Under the pieces are notes generated by a model. The model had not been told where the DNA came from. It saw only the letters and a program-made list of their open reading frames with translations, and ran no database searches. A stretch of DNA of 64,000 bases, taken from NCBI GenBank assembly GCA_028386065.3, contig JAKUCV010001047.1, positions 4,012 to 68,011 on the forward strand, given 5' to 3'. How positions within the stretch are numbered: the first letter of the stretch is position 1; each line of letters opens with the position of its first letter. The position numbers and the translations under genes were made by a program. Positions 44,123 through 56,112 of this stretch are shown here, piece by piece. This DNA is from Turnera subulata. Lineage: Eukaryota > Streptophyta > Magnoliopsida > Malpighiales > Passifloraceae.

Positions 44123-45897
44123 TAGGGCTGTGCAAAAATTTCGAACTGAGGTACCAACCCGATGTGGAAAGATATGCCCTTAGAGTGTGGTCGGCTCGGC
44201 TTGAAACCGCACCACAAACATGGCGGTACATGGGGGTGTATGTGTTAGTCGGTATGTCGGTAACCGACCCCGACTGCGGTTGAACCTGTCATATAAATAG
44301 TAACTTTTACCAACCCACACTAAACTAAACAGTCCACAACACAAATTAAAAGAAACCTTAATTCATCTCTCAATACCGTCTGCACCCACATTTCTCTCTC
44401 TCTCTCTCTCTCTCACAACTACTCTGAACCCTAATTCCTCTCTCGATACCATCTGCTCTCCTCCCGCCTCTCTCTCTAAATCATCTCCGTCCACCACAAT
44501 ACGCAGCCATCGTCGCCACTCGCCTCGATCTTCTTCACCCTCATTTGCCAACAACTGTCGCCTTTAATCAACAACAGGTGAGTTTGTTTTTTCTCTTTTC
44601 TCCTTCGTCTTCACCCTCTGTGTTTGCCGATTTCAAACTAAAAATAGAAAACCCCCAAATTGTAGTTTGAATCCCTAGTTCTTCAAACTATCAATTAACC
44701 ATTAATTCGGGTTTAATTCATCAAATAAATAGTAATTTCCCCTCCTTCTCTGTCGATTTTAGTGTAGAAATTGAAAACCCCTAATTTGTATTTCGAAACC
44801 ATAGTTCTTCAAAGTTTTAATTAACCATTAATTCATGTTTAATTAATCAAATAAATACTAATTTCCCCTCCTCTTGTATTTTGTAGTTAGCCGAGGCTTC
44901 GTGTTTGCAATTTAAACGATTTGTCCCTCTTTGATGTTTGGTGAGTAACTAACCCTACCTACTCTTTGATTTGGGGTGTTATAATTATTTTATATGATAA
45001 TTTGTTCTTAAACGAAAGACCTTATTCCTCTTGGTCTTCCTCTACCTGCTAATCAAGGAATGACATTTTGCTAGTTTTTGGCTTTACTTTTTAGGGACGT
45101 GGTGTTGTTCTTGTTAATACAAATGATGTTGCCACTTTTGTTGTCACTAGTTTTGGTCTTATTTTTCTGGTGAGTGGTACACCTTCGCTTTACCCATTTA
45201 AGTTGGCTATGCTGCCAGTAACGAATTAATACAGTTGTTATTTCTTATTTGTAGAAATTCTCTTACTCAGTTTACATTCTTGCTCGAGCTTGTATACAAA
45301 TATTTCAAGAGTGTAGGCATTATTAAAGATGTTCAGTAAAATGGTAAAACCTTGTCTCTTTATCTTGTTTTTACTTTCCTATGTCTTGTTCTAAATTCTA
45401 ATATAGTTGTTTCTATCTCAACAAAAGTTAAACCTCCATTACCATTTAGTTATTATAATTAGATTTAGATTTCCAAATTTAGTAATTAAGTTGATTTGGT
45501 CAGTCACGTAGACTTGAAATTTTTTTGGTCAATTAATTCATAGTGAGGTATTGGAATAGAAAAATAAAAAAGTGATGTGCATTGATGCCTTTTGTGTTCA
45601 GTTTGATTTGTAGAACTAGCATGTAGAGTAGTGAGTTGCTTTTGATCACTCTAGAACACCTGTATCCAAAGATGGCATGTTTCTGTCTTTTTTTTGAATC
45701 ATTTTGGTTCTTAAGTTTTCGTTATTTGATCATTTTTCCTGCTGCTTCATCCCTTCCTTTTTCCTATATGAGGTTTTTCTCTTCAGTTACATAGGGAATG
45801 GTAAAGATGAGAACAATTTGGCTGCTAAATGCTAGATTATAAATATGTGCTTGGATTGAATTTTGAAATCTTACTTACTTCAAACCTTTCCTGCAGG
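44123..45897 (+). other. hAT-3 5' region, non-coding
   Basis: TIR, sub-terminal GGTCGGTA words to about 44290, a CT microsatellite at about 44391-44416, then a long AT-rich leader that may contain introns. CTTTCCTGCAG before 45898 could be a splice acceptor. Confidence 0.55.
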
Positions 45898-47577
45898 CCT
45901 TAACAAATTTCGTGGCTAGACCCACACCTACTACCAATGATGGAATGCAAGTTGAACCCACACCTTCCTTGGAGATGAAGTAACTCAAGGCAATGAAGGT
46001 GAAACTAATGTGGCAGCAAAGAGGGAGAACACAGATGCGGTGCAGCCTCGCAATCCCAAAAGATCGAGGGTGTGGGAGCACTTCATGAAGTGTGAAACTG
46101 CAGATGACGAGCTGATTGTGAAATACATGCGATGTGCTCAGCAATTTAAAGCTCATCCGAAGTGGAATGGTACATCTGGTATGTTGGGTGATTTAGAAAG
46201 ATGTCTTAAGAATACTCTTATTGATGAATGTTCATAAACTCAATTAGTCAGTAAAGTAGGGGATGATGGAAAGACTTCTTTAGCTACATATAAGTGTGAT
46301 CAGGATGCAATTAGAAAATCACTTGCTCGAATGATAGTTGCCGATGAATTACCTTTCATATTTGTAGAGGGTAAAGGGTTCCAGCAGCTGATGTCAATTT
46401 CTTGTCCTAGGTTTAGGATTCCACCTAGATGGACAGTTTCTAGAGATTGTTTTTGAAACTTTACCTAAAAGAGAAGAAAGTCTTAAACGCATATCTGAAA
46501 GCTAATTATGAATGAGTTAGCCTCTCAACTGACACTTGGACATCAATCCAGCGCATTAATTACATGTGCCTAACTGCAGATTTCATTGATTGGAATTGAA
46601 AATTAAAGAAAATAATTCCAAATTTTTGTCCCATTACCGGTCATAGGGGGAGAAAATTATTGTTGCTGTTGAATGGTGTTTAATTGAGTGGGGAATCAAT
46701 AGTGTATTTACTGTCAATGTAGATAATGCATCATCAAATGATAAGGCACTAGAGGGTTTGCAAAAGAAGTTAAGCAAGTTTAAAGGAAGCATTTTAGTAA
46801 ATAGATACATGCATATGAGGTGTCTGGCTCACATCATCAGTTTGATTGTTAATGATGAACTGAAGGTAGTAGGAAAGTTTTTTTATAGGGTTTGTAGGGT
46901 TGTTAGATATGTACGGGCATCTCGGCAAGGTTAGAAAATTTTAAGTAGTGTGACAAGAATGAGAAATTAGCATCAAAGGCTTTATTGTCATTAGACGTCC
47001 CGGCTAGGTAGAATTCAACCTATGTGATGTTAGAAACTGCATGCAAATTATACATATCCTGATGTAGATGTCAATTTTGAAGATGAAACGGAATCAACTG
47101 AGAAAAATATAGCTGTTGATTGGTGTGGCTTACCCACTTTAGATGATTGGATTAAGGTTAGAAAGTTGTGCAAGTGTCTCAAAAATTTCTATAATTTGAC
47201 CATGTTTGTCTCTGGTTCATGTTACATCACTTGTAATTCATTTTTGGATGCAATCAATTCTGTGTATGAACTTTTTAACTTCTGGGCAGAAAGTTATGAT
47301 CTTCAATTGAGTATCATGGCATAGAACATGCTAGAGAAATTTGAAAAGTACTGGGGGAGTTGGAGCAATTTAATATGGTAACTTTTGTTGCTGGAGTACT
47401 TGACTTGAGATTTAAGTTCAAGTATGTTGAGTTTTTTTTGAAAAAAAAAAATTGGTGAAGCTGTTGGAAGTAGGATGTGGGAAAGGATAAGGGATGCAAC
47501 CTTTGAGTTATTTGATGCTTATGGCGATTCCCTATTCCCTCAATACTTTGGTGTCCGAAAACCGATTCAGCCTCAAC
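45898..47577 (+). pseudogene. hAT-3 transposase, N-terminal and middle part
   Basis: A BED-finger-like start is visible at 46010-46237: RNPKRSRVWEHFMKCE and later KWNGTSGMLGDLERC, with the first zinc Cys pair degraded (MRCAQQF). Downstream pieces include RKSLARMIVADELPF, FVEGKGFQQLM, VNVDNASSNDKALEGLQ, MRCLAHIISLIVNDELK and FFYRVCRVVRYVRAS, all typical of the hAT catalytic and insertion domains. Many stops and frameshifts. The true start is not determinable. Coding resumes at 52460 after the copia insertion. Confidence 0.85.
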
Positions 47578-48482
47578 TGTTAGTGTAATGCCCAAAAGCC
47601 AATCAAATCATTGGATGATCATATTATATTTAAGTCATGTATTTTGATTAAGGTTTTATTCCAATAAATATGTTTGTTATTCTTGCTTCAACATATTTAT
47701 AATCTAAGAATATTTTATATTCTTGAAATATCCGTAGTCGATTTTTATTATGGATAGGTTGTAATAATAAATTTAGACTAGCGTATGTTGAGAATTATAT
47801 CAGATATGAATTCAACATACGGGTACAAGTTAGAGAACTTATGGACTGGACTGACCCGACATAAGAACACTGCATGTACTCATGTTGTCATTAGTGATTC
47901 TTATATGCACTATCCTGAGACCTGAGATCATCAAGGTTCCCAACACGTGAGTCATATACTTCGATATTACTCTTGGTCATTCGTAATTGAGTGGACCTAA
48001 GAGTAATTATTGGGTACATGATATAATGTATAGTGGGTTTTGTATGATCAAGATGGAATTCGTCCAACCCATATAACGGGTATCTTATCAGTTTGGCCCC
48101 TTGATAGAGTTAAACTGTAAATGCATGGCCATGCTCAGAGTAAGTGATATGGGGAAATCATTTGTTTCTGTATCACACAGTTAGCTCGGGGATCAAGAAA
48201 CGTTAGAACAAACATAAACGAGAATGACATATCCCATGTCTCGTGTTTGATCTTGATATTGTGGGACGAAAGGATAATGACATTTTTCCGAGGCATAATG
48301 AATCAGTAATGATCTTATCATTTGGGTAGCAATGACGTGTTGCTAAACACCGCTCATAGTTTATAATTGTAAATGAGAGTTTATAATTGTTGCCAAACGT
48401 CACAAGTGCCTACAGGGTCACACACAGTGGAGATTTTATCATAATGGAGACATAATCATGAGAGATAATGCATGATGATGTT
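47578..48482 (+). repeat. Truncated 5' LTR of copia family 1
   Basis: Colinear with the 3' LTR from TGTTAGTGTAATGCCC to GATGATGTTGG, but lacking about 165 bp after GGGTCACACAC (about 48426), the segment with the TGGTCCAACCA-type repeats, and everything after 48482. Confidence 0.88.
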
Positions 48483-50890
48483 GGAGGTGGATTTTATTCA
48501 ACATAGGCTAGAGGTGGATTTCAATACTTCATTACATTTACTGATGATTATAGTAGATATGGCTATGTGTATCTTATGAAGCACAAGTCGGAATCCTTTG
48601 AAAAGTTCAAAGAATTCAAGAATGAAGTACAGAATCAACTTGGCAAGAGTATTAAAATGGTTCGATCTGGTCGAGGAGGTGAATACTTAGACCGAGAATT
48701 TCTTGATCATCTAAAGGAATGTGGTATAGTATCACAACTTACTCCATCGGGTACACCACAATGGAATGGTGTATCTGAAAGGAGAAATAGAACTTTGTTA
48801 GACATGGTTCATTCTATGATGAGTCAAGCTGACCTACCTTTTTCATTTTGGGGACATGCTCTATTGATTGCTGCCTTTACACTTAACCTTGTTCCGTCTA
48901 AATCAGTTGAAAAGACTCCATATGAGATGTGGACTGAGAAATGCCCCAGTTTGTCTTTTATGAAGATTTGGGGTTGTGAGGCTTACGTAAGACGACAAGT
49001 ATCAGATAAACTCGCCCCTAAATCGGACAAGTGCCATTTTGTTGCATATCCTAAAGAAACTAAAGGATTTTATTTCTATAATCCCACAGAGCAAAAGGTG
49101 TTTGTTGCTCGTACTGCTATTTTTCTAGAAAGAGAATTTATTTCTAGAGAGATCAGTGGGAGAAAAATAGAACTCGAAGAAGTTCGAGCACAACGAGAAG
49201 CTACAGAAACTGAGATGGAACAAGAAAAGGAATCACAAGTTGTTGTGAATGAAAATCCTGTACCTGTAACACATGGACCACATAGGTCCGATAGGACTTG
49301 ATATAAGCTAGAGAGATATGGATTTTTTTTGACTCATACTGGAGACGTGATGCTCATGGATGATGATGAGCCCACTTCCTATCAGCAGGCAATTACGGGT
49401 CCAGACTCCAAGAACTGGCTAGAAGCCATGAATTCTGAGATAGAATCCATGTATGAGAATAAGGTTTGGACCTTGGTTGATCCACCTGAAGGGGTAAAAC
49501 CCATTGGGTGCAAGTAGGTCTTTAAGAAAAAGACCGACGTGGATGGTAATGTGGTTACTTTTAAAGGGCGATTGGTTGTGAATGGTTTCAAACAAGTACA
49601 TGGTATTGACTATGATGAAACTTTTTTGCCAGTTGCCATTGTTAAATCCATCCGAATTCTATTGGCTATAGCTGCATACCGTGATTATGAAATATGGCAG
49701 ATGGATGTCAAAACCGCTTTCCTTAATGGAAATCTTTTAGAGGATGTGTACATGACACAACCTAAAGGTTTTGTCACTCCGGAGAATTCTAATAAGGTAT
49801 GCAAATTGTAAAGATCCATTTATGGATTAAAGCAAGCTTCTAGGAGTTGGAATCTGCATTTTGATGAGGTAATCAAATAGTTTGGTTTCATTAAAAATGA
49901 AGATGAGCCATGTGTTTACAAGAAGGTTAGTGGGAGCACTATCGTTTTCTTGCTGTTGTATGTTGACGACATTCTACTCATTGGGAATGATATTAAAACA
50001 CTACAGTCTATAAAGACTTGGTTCGGAAAGAATTTTTCAATGAAGGACTTAGGTGAAGTTGCCTACGTGCTAGGTATAAAGCTCTTTAGAGATAGATCCA
50101 AAAGGCTTCTTGGCCTATGTCAAAGTACATATATTGACAAGGTGCTTAAAAAGTTTAGCATGCAAGATTCCAAGAAAGGTTTCTTGGCCATGTCACATGG
50201 CATAACTCTCTCAAAGAATCAATGTCCTAGTACATCTAATGAGAGAGAGCGAATGAGTAAGATCCCTTATGCATCAGCAATAGGATCTATCATGTATGCC
50301 ATGCTACGTACCCGACTAGATGTCGCATATGCATTAACTGTCACAAGCAGTTATCAATCTGATCCCGGTGAAGGTCACTGGAGAGCGGTTAAAAACATCC
50401 TTAAGTACTTGAGAAAAACTAAGGATGCATTCCTTATATACGGAAGCGTTGATGAGCTTGTTGGAAAGGGTTACACAGATGGTAGCTTCCAAACTGACAG
50501 GGATGATTTTAGAATGCAATCAGGATATGCGTTTTGTCTTGGAGGTGGTGTTGTATGCTGGAAGAGTTCAAAGCAAGAAACAGTTGCCGATTCTACCACT
50601 GAGGCTGAATACATAGCCCCCTCTGATGCAGCGAAAGAGGCTGTTTGGATTAAGAAGTTCATATCTGAACTTGGGGTGGTTCCGAGCATTTACAGTCCGA
50701 TTGAGCTCTATTGTGACAATAATAGGACAATCGCACAGGCTCAAGAACCTAGATAACACCAAAGATCCAAACATATACTCCGACGCTACCATCTTAATAG
50801 AGAGATTATTGAAAGAGGCGATATGAGGCTGTGCAGAGTTCCTTCTGAGAAGAATATAGCAGATCCACTAACTAAGCCGCTCACATAGCA
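48483..50890 (+). pseudogene. Copia family 1 integrase, RT and RNase H
   Basis: One reading frame runs from the deletion junction to the RNase H end, interrupted by five stops (49299, 49515, 49809, 49878, 50754). Integrase core: FTDDYSRYGYVYLMKHK, then VRSGRGGEYLDREF, where the catalytic Asp of the usual SDRGGEY is Gly, and VSERRNRTLLDMV. RT: WQMDVKTAFLNGNLLEDVYM and LLYVDDILLIGND. RNase H: GYTDGSFQTD, ADSTTEAEYIAPSDAAKEA and LYCDNNRTIAQAQEPR, ending in the NIADPLTKPLT-like tail at about 50860. No frameshift is seen, only substitutions. It cannot make a full protein. Confidence 0.92.
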
Positions 50891-50947
50891 GAAGCATGAT
50901 TGTCATACTAGATCCATTGGTATTAGATACATGGATGATTGGCTTTA

Positions 50948-50962
50948 GTGCAAGTGGGAGAT
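50948..50962 (+). other. Polypurine tract of copia family 1
   Basis: GTGCAAGTGGGAGAT directly upstream of the 3' LTR. Confidence 0.85.
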
Positions 50963-52454
50963 TGTTAGCGTAATGCCCAAAAGCCAATCAAATCATTAGA
51001 TGATCATATTATATTTAAGTCATGTATTTTGATCAAGGTTTTATTCCAATAAATATGTTTGTTAATCTTGCTTGAATATATTTATAACCTAAGAATATTT
51101 TATATTCCTGAAATGTCCCTAGTCGGTTATTATTATGGATAGGTTGTAATAATAAATTAAGACTAGCGTATGTTGAGCATTATATGAGATTTGAATTCTA
51201 CATACGGGTACAAGTTAGAGAACTTGTGGACTGGACTGACCCGACATAAGAACACTGCATGGACTCATGTTGTCATTAGTGATTCTTATATGTACTATCC
51301 TTAGACCTGAGATCATCAAGGTCCCCAACACGTGAGTCATATACTTCGATATTACCCTTGGTCATTCGTAATTGAGTAAACCTAAGAGTAATTATTGGGA
51401 ACATGATATAATGTGTAGTGGGTTTTGTATGGTCAAGATGGAATTCGTCCAACCTATATAACGAGTATCTTATCAGTTGGGCCCCTTGATAGAGTTAAAC
51501 TGTAAATGCGTGGCCATGCTCAGAGTAATTGATATGGGGAAATCATTTGTATCTGTATAACACAGTTAACTCGGGGATCAAGAAACGTTAGAACAAATAT
51601 AAACGAGAATGACATATCCCATGTCTCGTGTTTGAACTTGATATTATGGGACGAAAGGACAATGACATTTTTCCGAGGCATAATGAATCAGTACTAATCT
51701 TATCGTTTGGGTAGCAATGATGTGTTGCTAGACACCGCTCATTATTTACAATTGTAAATGAGAGTTTATAATTATTTTCAAACGTCACAAGTGCCTACAG
51801 GGTCACACACTTAGAACTGTTGATTCAAGCTAGTGGTTAGACCATGGTTGGACCATGGTTCGACCAAGATTTGAGCTAGTGGTTAGACCATGGTTCGACC
51901 AGGATTTTTGGGTTGATTCGGTTCACTAATTATCAGAATTAATGCCATATGATGTGTATATATGATAATATATATGTTTAATGCCATAGTGGAGACTTTA
52001 TCATAATGGAGACATAATCATGAAAGATAATGCATGATGATGTTGGCCATTGTCTAATTAAACTATGCCTAATGTGTATTTGACATAAGTGAGAGGTTGA
52101 TCGGATTTTTCAGACTAAGCTCACACACATTAGTTAGACAAGAAACACATCAAACACTCTAGGCTCTTTAGCTCTCGGAATTCTATAACTAGCACTACGG
52201 TTCGGGAGTGCTCGGGATAGTGATCGTGTGACGGTTGCTAGTAGTCATCAACGGTTCGTGTGGATACCGTAGAGGAATCGGATTTTGGTCTGGTTCTTGC
52301 TGGTTCGGCTCTACTCTAGAGTGAAAGGATTCAGCAAATCCCAGGTACAAAATTCTTGTTATTCGGTTTACCTCGTTTCACATGGATCCTCCATTAGTTC
52401 CGGTTTTATCCGCTGCACATTTTGTCTATTTGTTTGCATGCCCGGTTCCTTACA
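50963..52454 (+). repeat. 3' LTR of copia family 1
   Basis: 1492 bp, TGTTAGCGTAATGCCC to CCGGTTCCTTACA. It contains degenerate GGTTAGACCATGG / GGTTGGACCATGG repeats at about 51833-51905 and ends before TSD TCAAC. Confidence 0.92.
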
Positions 52455-52459
52455 TCAAC

Positions 52460-52960
52460 AACCAAGTTCAAGTATTCTGAGGCTAGTGAACAAGATGATG
52501 AATATGTTGATGGGGTTTGGAGATTGATCTCGTAGAGGACATCAATGTTTAAAAGGCTGTAGGGTGCTGATGGAGATAGCAAAACAGAAATGGACATGTA
52601 TATAGGGGAAGCTACTGACGAATATGCTAAACAATTTGATGTGTTGTCGTGGTGGAGGGTCAATGCACCATGATTTCCAATCCTATTAGAAATCACTCGT
52701 GATGTGCTTGCTGTCCCAATCATGACTGTTGCATCAGATAGTACCGGTGGCAGAATTCTTGATGCTTTTAGGAGTTCTGTGACTCCTAAGATTGTGAAAG
52801 GTCTTATTTTTGCTCAGGAATGGATGCGAGTAAGAGCACCAGACTACCATTCCCAATGGGAAGAGAGTGTAGTAGATGTTGAGAAGCTCGAAAATGGCAT
52901 TTTGCTTCTCTTTTCATCATGTTTTTTGCACTAAGTTTGGTTGTTCTTCATTTTTGTTCA
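52460..52960 (+). pseudogene. hAT-3 transposase, C-terminal part
   Basis: Continues the reading frame across the copia insertion (STTKFKYSEASEQDDEYVDG). The dimerisation domain at about 52635-52830 reads FDVLSWWRVNAP, a stop, FPILLEITRDVLAVPIMTVA, then SDSTGGRILDAFRSSVTPK and FAQEWMR. Compared with the family it lacks three residues in the SESAFSTGGR motif. At least three stops. Confidence 0.88.
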
Positions 52961-53631
52961 TTATTTCAGTTTAGTTACTTATAACTAACATCTATTTTTA
53001 TTTTTTCAGAAATGGCCGATCTATGTATAGAACCTACTATTGAAATTTGATGGAATTCTGGTATATGTGTTGTTTTTCAAGTTCTATAAATGGTTGTTTA
53101 TGATCTTCTTGTCTCTGTTTTTCAATTCTTGTTTTGTCTCTGCTTTTTCAATTCTGGATGATGCTCTTTGTAATATTTTTATAACTTGGCAGGAGTTGGA
53201 AACGAACTTGGCTGGAATTTTGGGTTGACAACTTGGTTGTTTTGTTTTGTTTTGTATACTTCTTCTTTTACTTTTATCAGATTACAGGCCAATTGAAAGT
53301 CTGAAACAACACATTTCTTTTGGATTAAAGAGCCTTCTTTTGATATTATAAGGCTCCTCAATCATAATTCTATTTAAGTATTTTGGCTTTCATACAATCA
53401 TTACATGGATGTATTTAAGTATTGTGAATGCTTTGAATGTTTCTGTGAATGTCAGTTTCTGTGGGAATTTTGGGTCGGTACTGTCTGTATGCCGACCGAC
53501 CCGAGGGATATCATGTCGGTATTGGGCAAATGTCGGCGTGGTATAGGTCGCTCGGTATGAGGTCGGTATGGGGGTGCCGTCGATATTCTCATACGGATCC
53601 CAAAATTGGTACGGTATAATGCTCACCCCTA
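52961..53631 (+). other. hAT-3 3' UTR and right terminus
   Basis: AT-rich UTR to about 53460, then sub-terminal words TGTCGGTAT, GGTCGGTATG and GTCGGCGTGG, and the terminal ATAATGCTCACCCCTA. ORFs here are spurious. Confidence 0.75.
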
Positions 53632-53639
53632 CCTATCGC

Positions 53640-54362
53640 CATCACCTCATTGATTGTCTCCTAAAATTTATCAAACTTCTCAATCACACAACAAGTAGTT
53701 CTCTCAATGACATCACTCCCATAACAAATCCACTTCCTCAAAGTATGTCTAATTTGACATATCTTGGGAAAATAGATATTCACTGTTGGATAGCGAGTAC
53801 CTAAAAATAATTCTGTAACACTATGAAAGATCTACAACATACCACAAATTTCTATAACCATGTTCCAATCTTCTTTTTTTGGCAAACTTTTATATTGATA
53901 ATCATGCATTGGACAACGGTAAGAAATGCATCTATATGGAATGGTTGAAGCAAGCATAAGATATGTGGTGTTCCAACGAGTTTTACAATCAAGCACAAGC
54001 TTCTTAGAATATGCTACTTCCTTAATACAATAAATTTCTGCAAATTTTTCCACCCTCTTTAGTGTTCTTGTCCAAAAATTTACACTTTATCTTATTCTAA
54101 TTATTGCTCAATTTATTATTGTCACGCCATCTTTCACAATTAGATTCAAGAAATGTGCACAACAACCACGTGAAATAATATACCTCCAATATGAAATGAT
54201 GATCGAGGGATTTTACCAAACATAAGAGTGATCATGGCATCATTAGTGGTGCAACTGTCAAGAGTGAGTGTCAAGAGCTTTCTATCCACAATATACTCCA
54301 CCAAAAATTGCACCAAAACCTCACAAAAATTCTCCGAAGTATGTGGTTCTGGTACATATATG
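53640..54362 (-). pseudogene. hAT-2 transposase, second piece
   Basis: Minus-strand middle of the hAT-2 transposase. From the right: YVPEPHTSENFCEVLVQFL, DRKLLTLTLDSCTTNDAMI and a FHVVVVH-like remnant of the usual HMRCCAH. Then KLVLDCKTRWNTTYLMLAS (53832-54053), and finally EKFDKF leading into the 44122 piece. Conserved acidic residues of the catalytic region are visible, but stops occur near 54100-54180. Its right border is the Sirevirus TSD ATATG. Confidence 0.88.
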
Positions 54363-56098
54363 TGTTGGTCTAAGGTCGGATTAGCATGTGCTTTGTGTTA
54401 ATTATTTTGCTTAATCTTGATTAAGCACACTAACCGAGGTATTTGATTATGTATGGATTAGTTGTTGATTTGGTTTTAATCATATGTCCTAATTCTCCAT
54501 ATGCCTTAGCTATGTTTTGATGTTAACAAACTTTGAGTTTCAGACATATATTAAATCTTAGCATGCAAGCGACATTGTGGGAGTTTGAAGTTAGTGGGGT
54601 TGGTATGTATGTTAGTGGCATTAGTTTATTGGGTTTAATACTTGAGATGTCACTTTCATAGACCATGGACCACATTGATTATCTCACAACTTTAAAGCAA
54701 TTGTTGGAGAAGCTCCCATGAGCTATAAAACTGAAAAATAGCTTGATTCAACTCAAAAAAATATTTGTTTAGTGTTCTGGACATGTTTCACAATGCATGG
54801 ATTTAAATATGACAAACCTAGGATCATCAAACCTAGGTGTCTGTCCAGCATCTGCTGATCATCTTTCATTTTGGGACCACTTATTGAAGATGCTCCCTAA
54901 CTCTATAAACTCGGCACATAGCTTATGTTGAATCAGCAGCAGCGTGTTTAAAGATCTGGAAAGCTTCCACAACAGCCCAGTTTGATTATGTCCAACCTAT
55001 GAGCATCAAACCTAGAAGTCTGCTAACCATGTGTAGACCACTTTCTGAAAAACGGATACATTTACAATTTGGCACCAACGATGCTGAATCTCGATGCTGT
55101 AGACAGTGACAGGAGATTGATGAAAGTTGGCTTTCCTTGGTCCTTGTGTCAAGCTAACCTATTACTAAGAAGTCAAAACAACCTAGTACTCTATACTTCT
55201 GGAACTACACAGGATGATTCAAAAAAGTTGTAGCTTCCTCTCTGAACGTTCATATGGAATCAGCATGTGAGCAACAACCTTGATCTTCACAAAAGGTGCT
55301 GAATGAGAGTGACTACTCATAGATTTGAACGTTGTGGCCCTGTTCATGCCAGATTACGATGCAACTGAAAATGACGCACAGTTGTTATTCTTAGAGGCTT
55401 CTTCCCCCTTGCCTATACATAAAGAATGATTGCTGAAGAATGTTAGAGCTGCCGATGGAGAAAGAAGTGAGAAATTAGCAGCAGCTCTCCTCCTAAGCTT
55501 GAGAGTATTCAATGATCCTTGTGCATTACTTGTAAATCTCTTAAGTGAGTCACTCATGAAGATATCTTGAGAGAGGGTTATATCTTAGACAAGCTTGAGA
55601 GTGCTTTGTGCTGATTAGTGATAAGCGAGGCTAAGATTAGCTTTGAGAGAAGGTTTGCAAGTTGCACCTTAGAAAAACTTGTGAGAGACAGGCTTTGTTG
55701 GTTTAACCTACGAAGAAACCAATTGAGTGAGGTAGGATAGGGAATATCTTACTGGGGAACTAAGAGCAAAGCTTGGATTAACTTTGTGGGTACAAGAGGT
55801 TAGAGGTTAACCTAGGTAAAACCTTGTATTTTAGGATATTGGTTGATCCCGTAAAAATCAATGTTAGTGATGGTTAGAAATCTCATGGTGGACTCATTGT
55901 GTAGTGGAGGTAGTCCTCTGTGGCGAACCACTATAAATCCTTTGTGCCAATCTCTCTAACCCACTTCTTAATTATGCTTTAGTATGTTCATAATTTTCCA
56001 GATTTGAATACAAAATCGATTTGGCATTAGAGATGCCAAATCGGAGATTAAGCGAAAATGGCTAATTCACCCCCCCTCTTAGCCAACTTGGACCTACA
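54363..56098 (+). repeat. 5' LTR of Sirevirus-like copia
   Basis: 1736 bp. Its segment from about 54449 to 55230 is absent from the other LTR. A 67-codon ORF at 55354-55557 (minus) recurs in the other LTR at 61836-62117 only because the LTRs are homologous. Confidence 0.88.
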
Positions 56099-56112
56099 AA
56101 TGGTAGCGAAGC
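56099..56112 (+). other. PBS-like site of Sirevirus-like copia
   Basis: TGGTAGCGAAGC begins two bases after the LTR; it resembles the initiator-Met site TGGTATCAGAGC after mutation. Confidence 0.5.

Larger units (their letters stand above)
47578..52454 (+). mobile_element. Copia family 1 element, 5'-deleted
   Basis: Plus-strand Ty1/copia with perfect TSD TCAAC (47573-47577, 52455-52459), splitting the hAT-3 transposase. The 3' LTR is complete (50963-52454). The 5' LTR is truncated at 48482 and fused directly to the integrase core, so PBS, gag, protease and the integrase N-terminus are gone. Same family as the minus-strand copies at 1-495 and 1047-3702. Confidence 0.93.
44123..53631 (+). mobile_element. 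hAT-3 element inserted in hAT-2 transposase
   Basis: Plus-strand hAT element with a perfect 8-bp TSD CCTATCGC (44115-44122, 53632-53639). Its ends TAGGGCTGTGCAAAAATT and (reverse complement of the right end) TAGGGGTGAGCATTATACC share the hAT TIR consensus TAGGG-TG-GCA. Sub-terminal regions are rich in GGTCGGTA-like words. Without the nested copia it is about 4.6 kb. The transposase is broken, so it is not autonomous. Confidence 0.92.

Noticed and set aside
45875..46156. 93-codon minus-strand ORF
   Set aside because: It is the antisense shadow of the BED-finger region of the hAT-3 transposase.
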